Shown piece by piece: positions 1 through 9,119 of a DNA stretch of 64,000 bases. Below the pieces are notes generated by a model. The model was not told where the DNA came from and did no database searches. It was given only the letters and a program-made list of their open reading frames with translations. The position numbers and the translations under genes are program-made. Each line of letters opens with the position of its first letter. The stretch's first letter is position 1. This stretch comes from Armillaria gallica (Eukaryota; Basidiomycota; Agaricomycetes; Agaricales; Physalacriaceae): positions 992,001 through 1,056,000 of the forward strand of contig JBANDB010000018.1 in the NCBI GenBank assembly GCA_037576215.1, in the 5' to 3' direction.

Positions 1-406
1 GTTGAAGGCGTAGTGGAACGCATCGGTGCCCTTGGGGATGACAGAGGGTGTTTCGGGATAGGTTTTGTCAAGGTAGCGGGCGATGGCTGCCGAGTCGGAG
101 ACAAGGGCGCCCGTGGAGTGATCGTGGAGAAGTGGGAGAGTGTAGTAGGGTGTGACGCCGTCTGGCTTGGTAGCACTGGCTTGGGCGCCGAGCCTTTTGT
201 AGAGTGCTTCGATGTCGGGAAACTCGACCCATTCGGTGTGGTGTGGAAGGCCTTTATAGTTGAGCACGTATCTGGATGCAATAGTGAGTCGCGCGTGTTA
301 CACAGTACCCGAGGAAAGGAACTAACCTGACTTTAGAGATGTTAGGCGACCAAGTTTTGCTGGGAAGAGTCGAGGGAATGTCGTACAGGGTAAGCGAGGT
401 GGTCAT
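1..406 (-). CDS. Glutathione S-transferase, etherase (LigE/GTE-like) type, cut by window edge
   Basis: Two exons are visible: 327-406 (starts MTTSLTLYD, ends in phase 2 at a GTTAGT donor) and 271 downward to the window edge, so the C-terminus is missing. The reading continues through R|YVLNYKGLP. The N-terminal thioredoxin-like fold carries a WSPN motif near residue 19, where the family's likely catalytic Ser lies, and the conserved SDSAAIARYLDKTYPE segment that contacts glutathione. The protein is almost identical to the complete copies at 4443-5255 and 43820-44635. By family, such GSTs conjugate or deglutathionylate aromatic compounds in wood-decay fungi; the substrate cannot be read from the sequence. 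A TATA-like element lies about 33 nt upstream of the ATG. First member of a dispersed GST array. Confidence 0.85.
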
Positions 407-438
407 TTTAGATGGTCGCTCTGACTTGAGGGATCCAC

Positions 439-446
439 ATATATAA
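439..446 (-). promoter_or_regulatory. TATA-like box of the GST at 1-406
   Basis: TTATATAT on the minus strand, about 33 nt upstream of the GST ATG. A TATA-like element sits at the same distance before the other GST copies, which suggests a shared core promoter with a very short leader. Confidence 0.5.
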
Positions 447-699
447 CGAGAGGCGCTCACATACAATGGCTGACTCACTGCTGCGATGGATTAATATAGA
501 TCGTGGGAGTACGCACATTTTGCGCAGGCAAGCACATGGACCTCATACGGAGTGACTGAGTGACTGGAGACTTTAAGCGCTGAAGGGCAAGAAGTCTGTG
601 CGGTAGCCTGCGTGGCGGCGTGGTTGTCAGCGTGGTTGACAAATCGCGGGAAGATACATCCGAGCAGCCGTGTTCACTGAGACGGGAATCCTCACCGCT
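447..699. other. GST 5' flank, no gene
   Basis: Upstream region of the first GST. It contains a short GCGTGG repeat cluster at about 607-640, like the larger cluster at 2986-3090. No supported coding sequence. Confidence 0.5.
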
Positions 700-876
700 G
701 GGTGGCGACTATTTTCGGATGGTCAAAATAGAATCAAAATCCGAGATCAGGATTTTGGGCGAGGCAAAATCCTTCGATATTTCCTTATTAAGGAATTCCC
801 CGGATTTTGACTGAGGTAAAATCCGACATTTTGCACTCTGATTCTATTTTGACTCGCCCAAAATAGTCGCCCCCCC
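700..876. mobile_element. Fold-back MITE (about 175 bp)
   Basis: The two ends form imperfect terminal inverted repeats of about 35 bp: the left begins GG-GGCGACTATTTT and the right ends AAAATAGTCGCCCCCC. GTCAAAATAGAATCA is shared just inside both ends. The middle holds further palindromic AAAATCC/GGATTTT segments, so the whole element can fold. There is no coding capacity. No clear target-site duplication was found, so the superfamily is unassigned. It abuts a retrotransposon-derived reading frame that becomes recognisable immediately to its right. Confidence 0.75.
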
Positions 877-2273
877 AGCTGTGCCTCCCTCTGCGCTTAT
901 CGTCGCATCCTGTTCGCGCTCCGCTACCTAGCTCGTGTTCTAGGCCTTCAAGAACACCGCATACCTACCTGGTGCCTGGAGTCCAATGTGGACCTCTGCG
1001 TTCAAGGCAAGGCATGCTGGTTGGGAGACATTGCGATCGTTCTACGAAGACTGGGCTTTACTGAAGACGAGTTGTCACTGGAGTCATTGTTCAATCCTGA
1101 GGATGTCGATGCGCTCATCAGGGCTGTCCCCCAGAAGTGCTCAGAATTGGCACATGATCAAATACATTCATCATCTCGTCTGGAACTCATGCGGGGTAGA
1201 GTCGAGCGCTTGAGAGGAGGGAGATTGTCCTCAGACCATTTACTATTCAGGTCCTACCTCCTTGTCCGCATCCGTGATCATCGTGTGGCGTTAACGAGGC
1301 TCCTGATGGCGAGTCATACTCTCGCAGTGGAGCGGGGGAGGTGGATGACAGGACGTAACTCGTCAGTTCATGTACCCAGAGCATTTCGGCTGTGCAGGAT
1401 GTGCCACGACGACGTGGAAGACGAGATACATATCCTCTTTACCTGCTCACACTCCGACCTAGAGGATTAGTGTTACCGAAGTTCAGTTTAGAACCTCAGT
1501 TCAGACGCTGAACGTCAGAACTGAACGCAGAGTTCAGTTCACGTCCACGTTCAGTTCAGCTAATGTATAATCCGTTCAGTTCTCGATCCAAGGCTCCCGA
1601 ACGCTCTCTGAACGTGTTCGAACGCCTGATAAATACGAGCACTAATACGATATTTTTAGGGAAACTTTCCATTGTTGACGTCTCCGTGATGGTCTGCCAC
1701 CTTTCTCAGTCTGTTTAGGACCACTTCTCGGAGTATCGAACACTCTTCCGAATGATATATGACTATCCCACCATCCGAGGCTCTTCTGTTGCTCCTTCCT
1801 CAGATGGTTTGACTGGGACAACATCGAAATCAGTTGTCTGCTGGAATATTTGAGGCCTTGCTGCCACTGGAAGACTTCTATAAGTCTGGTATCATTAGTG
1901 TAGGGAGAAGACTACCTCATGGAAAGGACAGATCGACATATACCGACTCGCCAGCCTGAACCGGGTTCTGAACGTGAACTGAACGCGATTGAACGCGATC
2001 GTCCGTTCAGTTCACGTTCACGTTCTGGGCGAGAGGTATCGGTCCTGAACTGAACCGAACTTCGGCAACACTATAGAGGATCTTCGCAATGCGTTTCTCG
2101 CCGATGTGTGGAAGACTTTCCCTGCATTGCGCTACGCCTCATCAACACCAATGGGGCTGTTCCATAGGCTGCTGACGTACACCGACTTGCACCCTCGCCT
2201 GGCCAGGTATGTGTATGAAGCCTGTCAGGAAGTTGAGAAGATAGCGATGTACATTCACCCGGGTGTGACTTAG
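877..2273 (+). mobile_element. Non-LTR retrotransposon 3' relic, interrupted by a hAT-like insert
   Basis: An open frame runs from about 889 to 1467 (ALRYLARVLGLQEH near the start) to a Cys-rich segment RLCRMCHDDVEDEIHILFTC. It then stops at an inserted element (1468-2073) and resumes in frame after the duplicated target (2082-2270), ending at TAG 2271-2273. The CxxC...H...C pattern with VEDE.H.LF.C resembles the C-terminal tail following the reverse transcriptase in non-LTR elements common in Agaricomycetes; that assignment is from pattern memory. The RT catalytic part is absent upstream, so this is a truncated dead copy. Confidence 0.6.
1468..2073. mobile_element. Non-autonomous hAT-like element (606 bp) with 8-bp TSD
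   Basis: The termini are inverted repeats: the left starts TAGTGTTACCGAAGTTC and the right ends GAACTTCGGCAACACTA. The 8-bp sequence TAGAGGAT flanks it perfectly on both sides (1460-1467 and 2074-2081). An 8-bp target duplication and a TAGTGTT-type terminus are hallmarks of the hAT superfamily. The interior is rich in GTTCAG/CTGAAC motifs near both ends (subterminal repeats) and has no transposase frame. It sits inside the retrotransposon relic, and precise removal restores that relic's frame. Confidence 0.88.
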
Positions 2274-3585
2274 TTGGGTCTTCACCTCTTGACCCGCCTG
2301 GTGGTCTTACTAAACCAATTCTTATCTTATATATTCACATGGTCTATGCTAGGGCTGTGATGCTGTACCCTGCGGGGACATGTCCGTATCAGTGAGGCTA
2401 GATTTATGTTCGGTACCGTAGCATAGTGTAGTAAACACGCATGTAGTACGGACTCTGATCCGTTGCCTTCTAAGGGACATCGATCAGAATCAAAACCCCC
2501 TCCTCCTCCTATCAAAAGTTGATCAAGTCCATCAAACGCGACGAGAATCGACGCGTTCCGTTAATTTCTGTTGCTCCTTGCATAGAATCAGCTTTATTAT
2601 GATCTGTAAGGTTTAAATATGAATGCTTTGCTAGGATATCGAAGCACTGTAAAATATGGTCAATATCATGAAAATATCATTTGAAGGGGAATCGGGATTG
2701 CCACATTTAAGAGTATCAAAAGCATTGTAGCTGAAGTAGATAATTTTACGAGTATCCCAACAGTATAAAAATGCTTTAGAGGCAGTTATCTAAGTTAGAA
2801 GTAATGAGATACACAATGTGGGGTTCCTGTGAAGAGGACACCATGAGAAGAATACAGTGTTCTGTAGTGAGTATGAGCGACACCAAAGAAACAAGCCAAT
2901 TAAAATGCGATCACGCGAATGATGCGCTTTCTGAAGGCAACCTTGTATGGACCAGCGTGATCTCAATGTGATGCCTGCATGGTACCTGCGTGGCTCGCGT
3001 GGTTGCGTAGTTTATCACTGATCAGCGTGGTCGAGCGTGGTCAGCCTGCGTGGCGTGGCTGCGTGGCCGCGTGGTACATCAGCGTGGTCTAGGGAAAATT
3101 TGCGCATAATAAAGCGACATTTGTTAGTGTGTTTTATCGCCAACTGGGAGAGTGCTTGACACACTGAAGCTGTATTGATGTAAAATTCATAGGTGACTCA
3201 TGTTTACAACACCAGTTTAAGACCCTTAAGTACTTAGAACGAGAGAGTACTTAGGTTCCAACATAGAACCATTTCATAATTGTATATGTGTGCAGTTAAG
3301 ATGCACTAGTAACCAGAAAGCATCGTTCCGAAGTTCAAAACACTGTGATTGGCGGAAGTTGAGCTTCGAAATAATTTTCCAACCAGTATATGTTTGCTGG
3401 AGATAACTCACGAATGAACACGAGACGAACATAAGGATATCTTTGAGAATGCATTCCGATAATCACGCAGTATATACATATTAAATTAGTTGAGTTCAAC
3501 TCGAGTTCAGCTAATGACCCGCGTGGCTGCGTGGTACCACGCAGGTGACCACGCTGAATTTCTAATGCCCCCAGCTGGACACTTT
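2274..3585. repeat. Gene-free region with GCGTGG-rich repeat clusters
   Basis: After the retrotransposon stop comes AT-rich sequence without a supported gene. Clusters of GCGTGG/GTGGC repeats occur at about 2986-3090 and in both orientations at about 3519-3556. The sequence TCAGCGTGGTC occurs in the left cluster (about 3023) and inverted at the right (ending about 3557), so a roughly 535-bp element with GCGTGG-type ends is possible. Confidence 0.45.
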
Positions 3586-4075
3586 CGCCGTCGGATTTCT
3601 ACTACATCTAATCTCAATCATGACGAGAAGGAGTAGAAAAACGGAACGTACTTACAATAGGATCACGCGGATTCAACTCACTGACTTCAACAAGTTCCTG
3701 CCGCCAACAAGGACGTGACTCCTCCCCTTTTCTGGGTCATTCTTCCCCGTTTCCCCTCTTAAACCAGAATTACACGTCTAGAGACAAAACCGTCGTTTAA
3801 ATTTTGAGAGCACCAAGTTTTCAGGTATGCTCTTAGTAGGATGTACTACATATCGTGAAAGCTTTTTGACTGCTAGTTTCTTCCTTGGTATTTCTTCAGC
3901 TGTGATATCCTTCTAACGGTCGAAGATAAAATGCGGGGGTGAGAAAGCCGCTCGAGTGAAGTGGACAGTGGTAGCGATCTTATTTTGAGCCTGAACTTCG
4001 ATATCCATTTTCTCGCGCGCCAGCATCGACCTCCACATAATTCGGCATCATTTCATTGTCTATTCACGCGAGACT
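3586..4075. repeat. Inverted copy of 42968-43446 (GST 5' flank segment)
   Basis: Nearly identical, in reverse complement, to 42968-43446. Landmarks are a GCGGGGGTGAGAAAGC box near 3935 and CGCCGTCGGATTTCTACTAC at the left end. It is also similar in direct orientation to 5430-5690 and 7745-7900, which are 5' flanks of other GST copies. It therefore looks like the upstream flank of a GST unit whose coding part has been lost here. Confidence 0.75.
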
Positions 4076-4442
4076 CAGTTGACATCGAGGTCACGGAAAG
4101 AAAGGGAGGGGTTTGTTTGTTTGGCCGATCGTCGATGCCGTTCATCCCTTCCGCCGGCAACGACTCCTCCTCCGCCTGTCTTGAGCACCGACGCGCCAAA
4201 TCACTGCATTATTATATCCGCCATCGTGCACTCGATTCTTTCTGTAAAGTTTCGACTGGAAGCGTGCCGCGCTGCCTGCAGGATGTACTACGGATTGACT
4301 AGGAGGGCTGTGCTTGCCTCCACAACGAACGGTATGGGCTCGTTCCTTGAGGTTTGATTTTTCATTCCATCTCATAGATAACACAGATCCAAGGATACTC
4401 ATGTACACACCTGGACCACCAGCGCTCTCACAGACAGGCTGA
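4076..4442. other. GST 3' flank, shared with 44640-45000
   Basis: Downstream flank of the GST at 4443-5255. It is similar in reverse complement to 44640-45000, sharing for example GCGCGCCAAATCACT-type and GGCTCGTT-type stretches. No supported gene; the short open frames here lie in the diverged duplicate and are not conserved. Confidence 0.55.
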
Positions 4443-5255
4443 TCATAGAACAGTCTCGTACTTTTCCAAGTCCTTCACCAACGCGCCCCATCTACCTCCA
4501 TGCCACCTCGAGACATCCTTCCACTCCTTGCTATCCTCCCCAAATAGCGTGCGAAACCACATGATCCACGCGCTAACCGTGAAATCCGCATACGACACAA
4601 CATCCCCCATCACATACCTATCCCCCTTCCCATACCACGCATCGACTTTTCCGAAAACCTCTTCCAATTTCGCCCATGCCCTCTCCTTCTCCTCACCCTT
4701 CGGCACCACATCCTCCAATCTTTGCCCCCCCGACAATGTAGCCTCCCTGACCCTCCTGTTATACTCCTCGCTGACGGGATTCAAAATGTCGTTGGACTTG
4801 GCGAGGAACCGCCAGAGAGCAGCAACTTGGAAGTGGGAGAGTAGCGCCTCGTTGAAGGCGTAGTGGAACGTATCAGTGCCCTTGGGGATGACAGAGGGTG
4901 TTTCGGGGTAGGTTTTGTCGAGGTAGCGGGCGATGGCTGCCGAGTCGGAAACAAGGGCGCCCGTGGAGTGATCGTGGAGGAGGGGGAGAGTGTAGTGGGG
5001 TGTGACGCCGTCAGGCTTGGTATCACTGGCTTGAGCACCGAGCCTTTTGTAGAGTCCTTCGATGTGGGGGAACTCGACCCATTCGGTGTGGTGTGGAAGG
5101 CCTTTATAGTTGAGCACGTATCTGGATGCGACAGTGAACCGTCTTACTACTTAGTATGTGAGGAAAGGTACGAACCTGACTTTATAGATGTTAGGCGACC
5201 AAGCTTTGCTGGGAAGAGTCGAGGGAATGTCGTACAGGGTAAGCGAGGTGGTCAT
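4443..5255 (-). CDS. Glutathione S-transferase, etherase (LigE/GTE-like) type
   Basis: Two exons, 5176-5255 and 4443-5121, encode 252 aa, a normal length for the family. The N-terminal thioredoxin-like domain (about 1-95) has WSPN at 19-22 (likely catalytic Ser), the cis-Pro context YTLP (P73) and the glutathione-binding DSAAIARYL (86-94). The helical C-terminal domain has the typical KGDRYVMGDVVSYADFTV segment. No signal peptide, so cytosolic. The likely role is glutathione conjugation or glutathione-dependent cleavage of aromatic ethers or adducts, as in wood-decay fungi; the substrate is inferred only by family. The ATG is placed by the conserved MTTSLTLYD start and a TATA-like box upstream. 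It is paralogous to the copies at 1-406, 8274-9079 and 43820-44635, and nearly identical to the last, which is inverted. Confidence 0.93.
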
Positions 5256-5285
5256 TTTAGATGGTCGCTCTGACTTGAGGGATCC

Positions 5286-5294
5286 ACATATACA
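5286..5294 (-). promoter_or_regulatory. TATA-like box of the GST at 4443-5255
   Basis: TGTATATG on the minus strand about 35 nt before the ATG, aligned with the TATA-like boxes of the other GST copies within the conserved context GGATCCACATAT. Confidence 0.45.
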
Positions 5295-5399
5295 ACGAGA
5301 GGCGCTCACATAATGGGTGACTAGTGACTGATGTATACTTGCGTCCGGCGTGCCCAAGTGGTACCGTGCCGTGTAATGATGATGATGAGGATCGATATC

Positions 5400-5690
5400 A
5401 TCGATGAAGCTATTAATGGCACCTTACTACCGCCGAAATCCTTGCGCCGTCGGGATTCTACTACATCTGATCTCAATGACAAGTTTCTAATAACTAAGGA
5501 GACGCGTCAGTACGATCACGCGAACTTCCTACAACCATCATGGGCTCGACCTCCCTTTTCCTAGGACATTATGGATGCAGGAGCACAAAACCATCGTTTA
5601 GATTTTAAGCATCAGGCCTTCAGGCCTCAGGATTTGGGTGCGCTCTTAGCAGGACGTACACACATAGCGTGAGAGCTGACCGTTTTCTTC
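5400..5690. repeat. GST 5' flank repeat segment
   Basis: Similar in direct orientation to 3586-3870: it shares CGCCGTCGGGATTCTACTACATCTGATCTCAATGA-type sequence, GATCACGCG and an ACCATCGTTTA-type motif. It marks the upstream end of one GST repeat unit. Confidence 0.6.
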
Positions 5691-7745
5691 TGAAGAAATT
5701 CTTTAGTACTTGCGATATTCCGAGTCCTGTGTATACAGGCTCGGTTCTCTTATGCGGTTTAATTGGGGGAGGTCCTCGGTGGCGGTGCATTTTGGTTAAG
5801 TCGGTCTTTGCCGGTGTTAGTCATCAAACCTTCTTTTCTCGGCTTGACTTGTGGCATTGTGTCGGCTTTTGCCGTTCCTTTGAGCGTTGTTGCCGTTCTG
5901 TCGTTTTTGCTTGGTTCGCTGCAAGTTTCTATCGTATCTTGTACTCCTGTAGCCATAGTGACTTTATACACCCTCAATATCCCATTTTCCACTCCAAAGT
6001 TCTAGGTCTGCGCCCCTCTTTATTACCGTCTCTCTGCCCCGCCTTCTCCTTGACGTTCAGCTTGCGATCATACGAATCGTTTGTTCTATCTCCTGGTGTT
6101 CGCCGTCGGCGAAAACTTCTTGAAAACTTCTGTTTGTTCAACCTTGGAAAACCCTTCACCTATAAGAGCTACCGATTGCGGCTTCAACTTCAACTTCTTT
6201 TGGCCATTCTTGAAGGCTACTCAACAGTTGAACTCCGACGATTTCACTTGCACAAATATCTGTGGTTTGGTGACCTCGAATCTGCAATGGTTGTGTCAGC
6301 GCTTCTGTTTGTGTTCTGACTGTTAAATTTTTGCATTCAACTCACCTTCTTTCCCTGTCTTCATCGATGCTGAAGTTGAAAAGAATCTAACCTTGTTGCC
6401 TTCAGTGTGGAACAGGTTTACCCTCGCGCAAGCGGTTGCGAGTATATCCTTTAGATCGACGCTTTTCTCAAACAAAACCTGCTCCTGTGGGTAAGTCGCC
6501 TTCCTCGTTTCGAGATAGCGGCTGCTGATGTCGTTGGTACGCAAACAGCATCATTGCACTTAATTTTAACCTCTTAATCGATTTTTGAACGTTGTGAAGG
6601 CAAGTAAACTGATGAACACGACGACGGGGCTGGGAGCATGACTAGAAACATTGGCAGATGTGCCCCTGGAGTGGTAAATCGCACTGTTCATGCTACAATC
6701 TTGAATTTGTAGCATCCCTCAGTAGCCTAATCTACAAACCATTCGCGAAATCGAAGTTCGCAAGGTGTTCTTCTGTGGATCTTTGTTGGGAATGGCTTGT
6801 AGGTCCTATTGCTCACCGTTTTGTAGGTTTACGTCCAATAAGATGCAATTGTTCTTCAAAACAAAGCCCTGTAGGGCGAGCATTGCATGTAGATGTCAAA
6901 TAGGTCATCATTTAGGGTATTTGTGACCTTTTGTCACTCACTTTCTTGACAGGTTTCGGTTCGCTCCCATCCAAGTGATTCCCTTCTGACCCAATTACTT
7001 CTACAGTTATGCCAACTCTTATCACTCTCGTGTGCAACCCTGCTCTTGAACTTAGATGCATATGTCTAATGAATTATGCTAGTTACTGAAAGATTATGTA
7101 TCGGCAGGCTCATATCGGGAGTAGGGAGCTGTAACAAAGCCGTAAAGCATGATCGCGCAGTGGGAACCGGAAGACTACCGGACCATCGGACCAGAATTCT
7201 CAGTATGTTTACTGTAAGGGTGGTCCTAGGTGCTTCGTCGGTGTAATTTATTTTCCTGCAGCTCATTAGCGTCCCTCAGCCGTTGACCATTTTATGGATC
7301 GACACATTTAATATCATTGATAAAAGCCTTGCCCGTGTTGCAGGCCACATCGACTACTTACCGTGCCAGCTTTCCCACGGAGGTTTTCAAACACGAGGAC
7401 GGCGCCATCTGGGCGTGTTTACTTCCACCGGATTCGGACGTACAACAGGGCAGGGTATTGTGGGAGTGGTAATGCGATAGTTCCAGTTTCTCGATGTGAT
7501 GGAGTCTCTAATTAAATGGTAAGCACTCTGCTCTTCCTAGCGACTACACAAATTCCAAATCAACAGGCCAAACTGACATAGTAAAGTGGCAGCCCTTCCA
7601 GCAAAGTTCTTGTTGCATGAAGGTCTTCGTGTAACATCAACGATCGTTTGAAATATATATTGGGTATGCCTTGAGAGCTTCCCCCACAATTACACAGGAC
7701 TCGGACCTGCCGCGCCTCGCGACGGCCCACCACTTCATCGCATAC
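5691..7745. other. About 2 kb interpolated in the GST flank, no recognised gene
   Basis: In the related segment 3586-4075 the flank continues directly into the GCGGGGGTGAGAAAGC box. Here the matching box lies about 2 kb further on, at about 7746, so this stretch is extra sequence. It is T-rich on the plus strand and has long but unsupported open frames (5669-6319, and a Cys-rich C-terminus ending near 6326). No terminal repeats, transposase or LTR pair were identified. Confidence 0.4.
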
Positions 7746-7915
7746 CGAAAAGAATATGTGGGGGTGAGAAAGCGACTACACCTCGGAAGTCGCTTGATAT
7801 CTTTACAAGTGTCAAGATCCAGGACTGAGTGGAGTGGACAGTCGTAGTGGTGGTCGATTCGATGGGGAATCGATCATATCCATTTTCTCACGTAGCGCGG
7901 GTATATTGATGCGAT
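7746..7915. repeat. GST flank repeat segment (second part)
   Basis: Contains TGGGGGTGAGAAAGCGAC, GTGGACAGT.GTAG and ATCCATTTTCTC, the same series of boxes as 3930-4050 and the inverse of 43010-43110. Diverged relative to both. Confidence 0.55.
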
Positions 7916-8273
7916 ATCATTTGGCGCTAAGCGTCTCGCACATGGCTTCGATTATCGATATGGGATACCCATTCGGATTGGTAGGGAAACCTATTATTGT
8001 TCAAGTCGGCTAACTGACGGTATATGGGAATGTCGACGAATCCGGCCTTGCAGCGACCAAGCTGCGAGTCACCCAATTGCAGTCTGGATGGATTATACTG
8101 CGCTGCTTGAACTGTCGGCGTCTCTCGACGATCCAGATCGCTGATCCACTTTTGGGACCACTGACGAAAACTTCTAAAGCGCGAAGTCGTGCCATTTCGC
8201 ATTGTCGAAAAGAAGTATCTTTGTAAACAATATCTTCATCCGCACAGCATGAACAGTTCTTCTTTTGGTCCGA

Positions 8274-9079
8274 TTATACAACAGTTTCGTACTTCTCAAA
8301 ACTCTTCACCAGCACGCCCCACCTGCCTGCATGCCATGTCGACATATCTTTCCACTCCTCGCTATCCGCGCCATATATGAGGCGAACCCACAAGAAAAAT
8401 GCGGCAACCGTGAAATCCGCATATGAAAGAATATCTCCCATCACATACTTGTCCCCCTTCCCATACCATGCATCGATCTTTCCAAAATCCGCCTTCAGCC
8501 TCGCCCACTCTCTCTCCCTATCCTCACCCTTCGGGATCGCATCCTCCAGTTTCTTCCCCCCAAAAGCGTTGGCCTCCCTCGTCCTCCTGAAATACTCCTC
8601 GCTGTAGGGATTCAAAACGAAATTGGACTGGATGAGTGCGAACTGCCACAGTGCACCGAAGCGGGACTCTAACGCCTCGTTAAACGCGTAGTGGAGCGCA
8701 TCGGTACCCACGGGGATGACCGTGGGTGTTTCGGGGTAGGTTTTGTCGAGGTAGCGGGCGATGGCTGCTGAGTCGGAGACAAGGGCGCCGGTGGAGGCAT
8801 CGTGGAGAAGAGGGCACGTGTAGTGGGGTGTTACGCCGTCAGCCTTGGTGGCACTGGCTTGGGCGCCGAGCTTCTTGTATAGGCCTTCGATGTCGGGGTA
8901 CTCAACCCATTCCGTGTGGTATGGAAGGCCTTTATAGTTGAGCACGTATCTGGATGAAGTAATGAGTGATAGGTACTATATGCGGGGGAGAAAAATGACC
9001 TGGCTTTCCAGATGTTAGGCGACCAAGCTTTGGCGGGGAGAGTCGATGGGATGTCGTACAGGGTAAGAGAGGTGGACAT
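8274..9079 (-). CDS. Glutathione S-transferase, etherase (LigE/GTE-like) type, divergent paralog
   Basis: Two exons, 9000-9079 (MSTSLTLYD..., GTCATT donor) and 8274-8949, give 251 aa. The intron sits at exactly the same codon (AG|A, Arg) as in the other copies. WSPN, the YTCPLL cis-Pro segment, SDSAAIARYLDKTYPE and the C-terminal KGDKYVMGDILSYADFTV block are all present, so it should be functional. It differs from the other copies mainly in the helical domain, which forms the hydrophobic substrate site; altered specificity is therefore possible (inference). Nearest relatives are at 4443-5255 and 43820-44635. Glutathione-dependent detoxification or lignin-fragment metabolism is expected from the family. 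Confidence 0.92.
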
Positions 9080-9112
9080 TTCGGATGATTGGCCTAATCT
9101 GAAGGATTGGTA

Positions 9113-9118
9113 GATATA
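9113..9118 (-). promoter_or_regulatory. TATA-like box of the GST at 8274-9079
   Basis: TATATC on the minus strand about 35 nt before the ATG, the same spacing as the other GST copies. Confidence 0.4.
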
Positions 9119-9119
9119 C

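Noticed and set aside
5669..6319. Open frame of 216 codons on the plus strand
   Set aside because: T-rich strand with few stops, no motif, no consistent splice sites, and it lies within the extra sequence in a GST flank.
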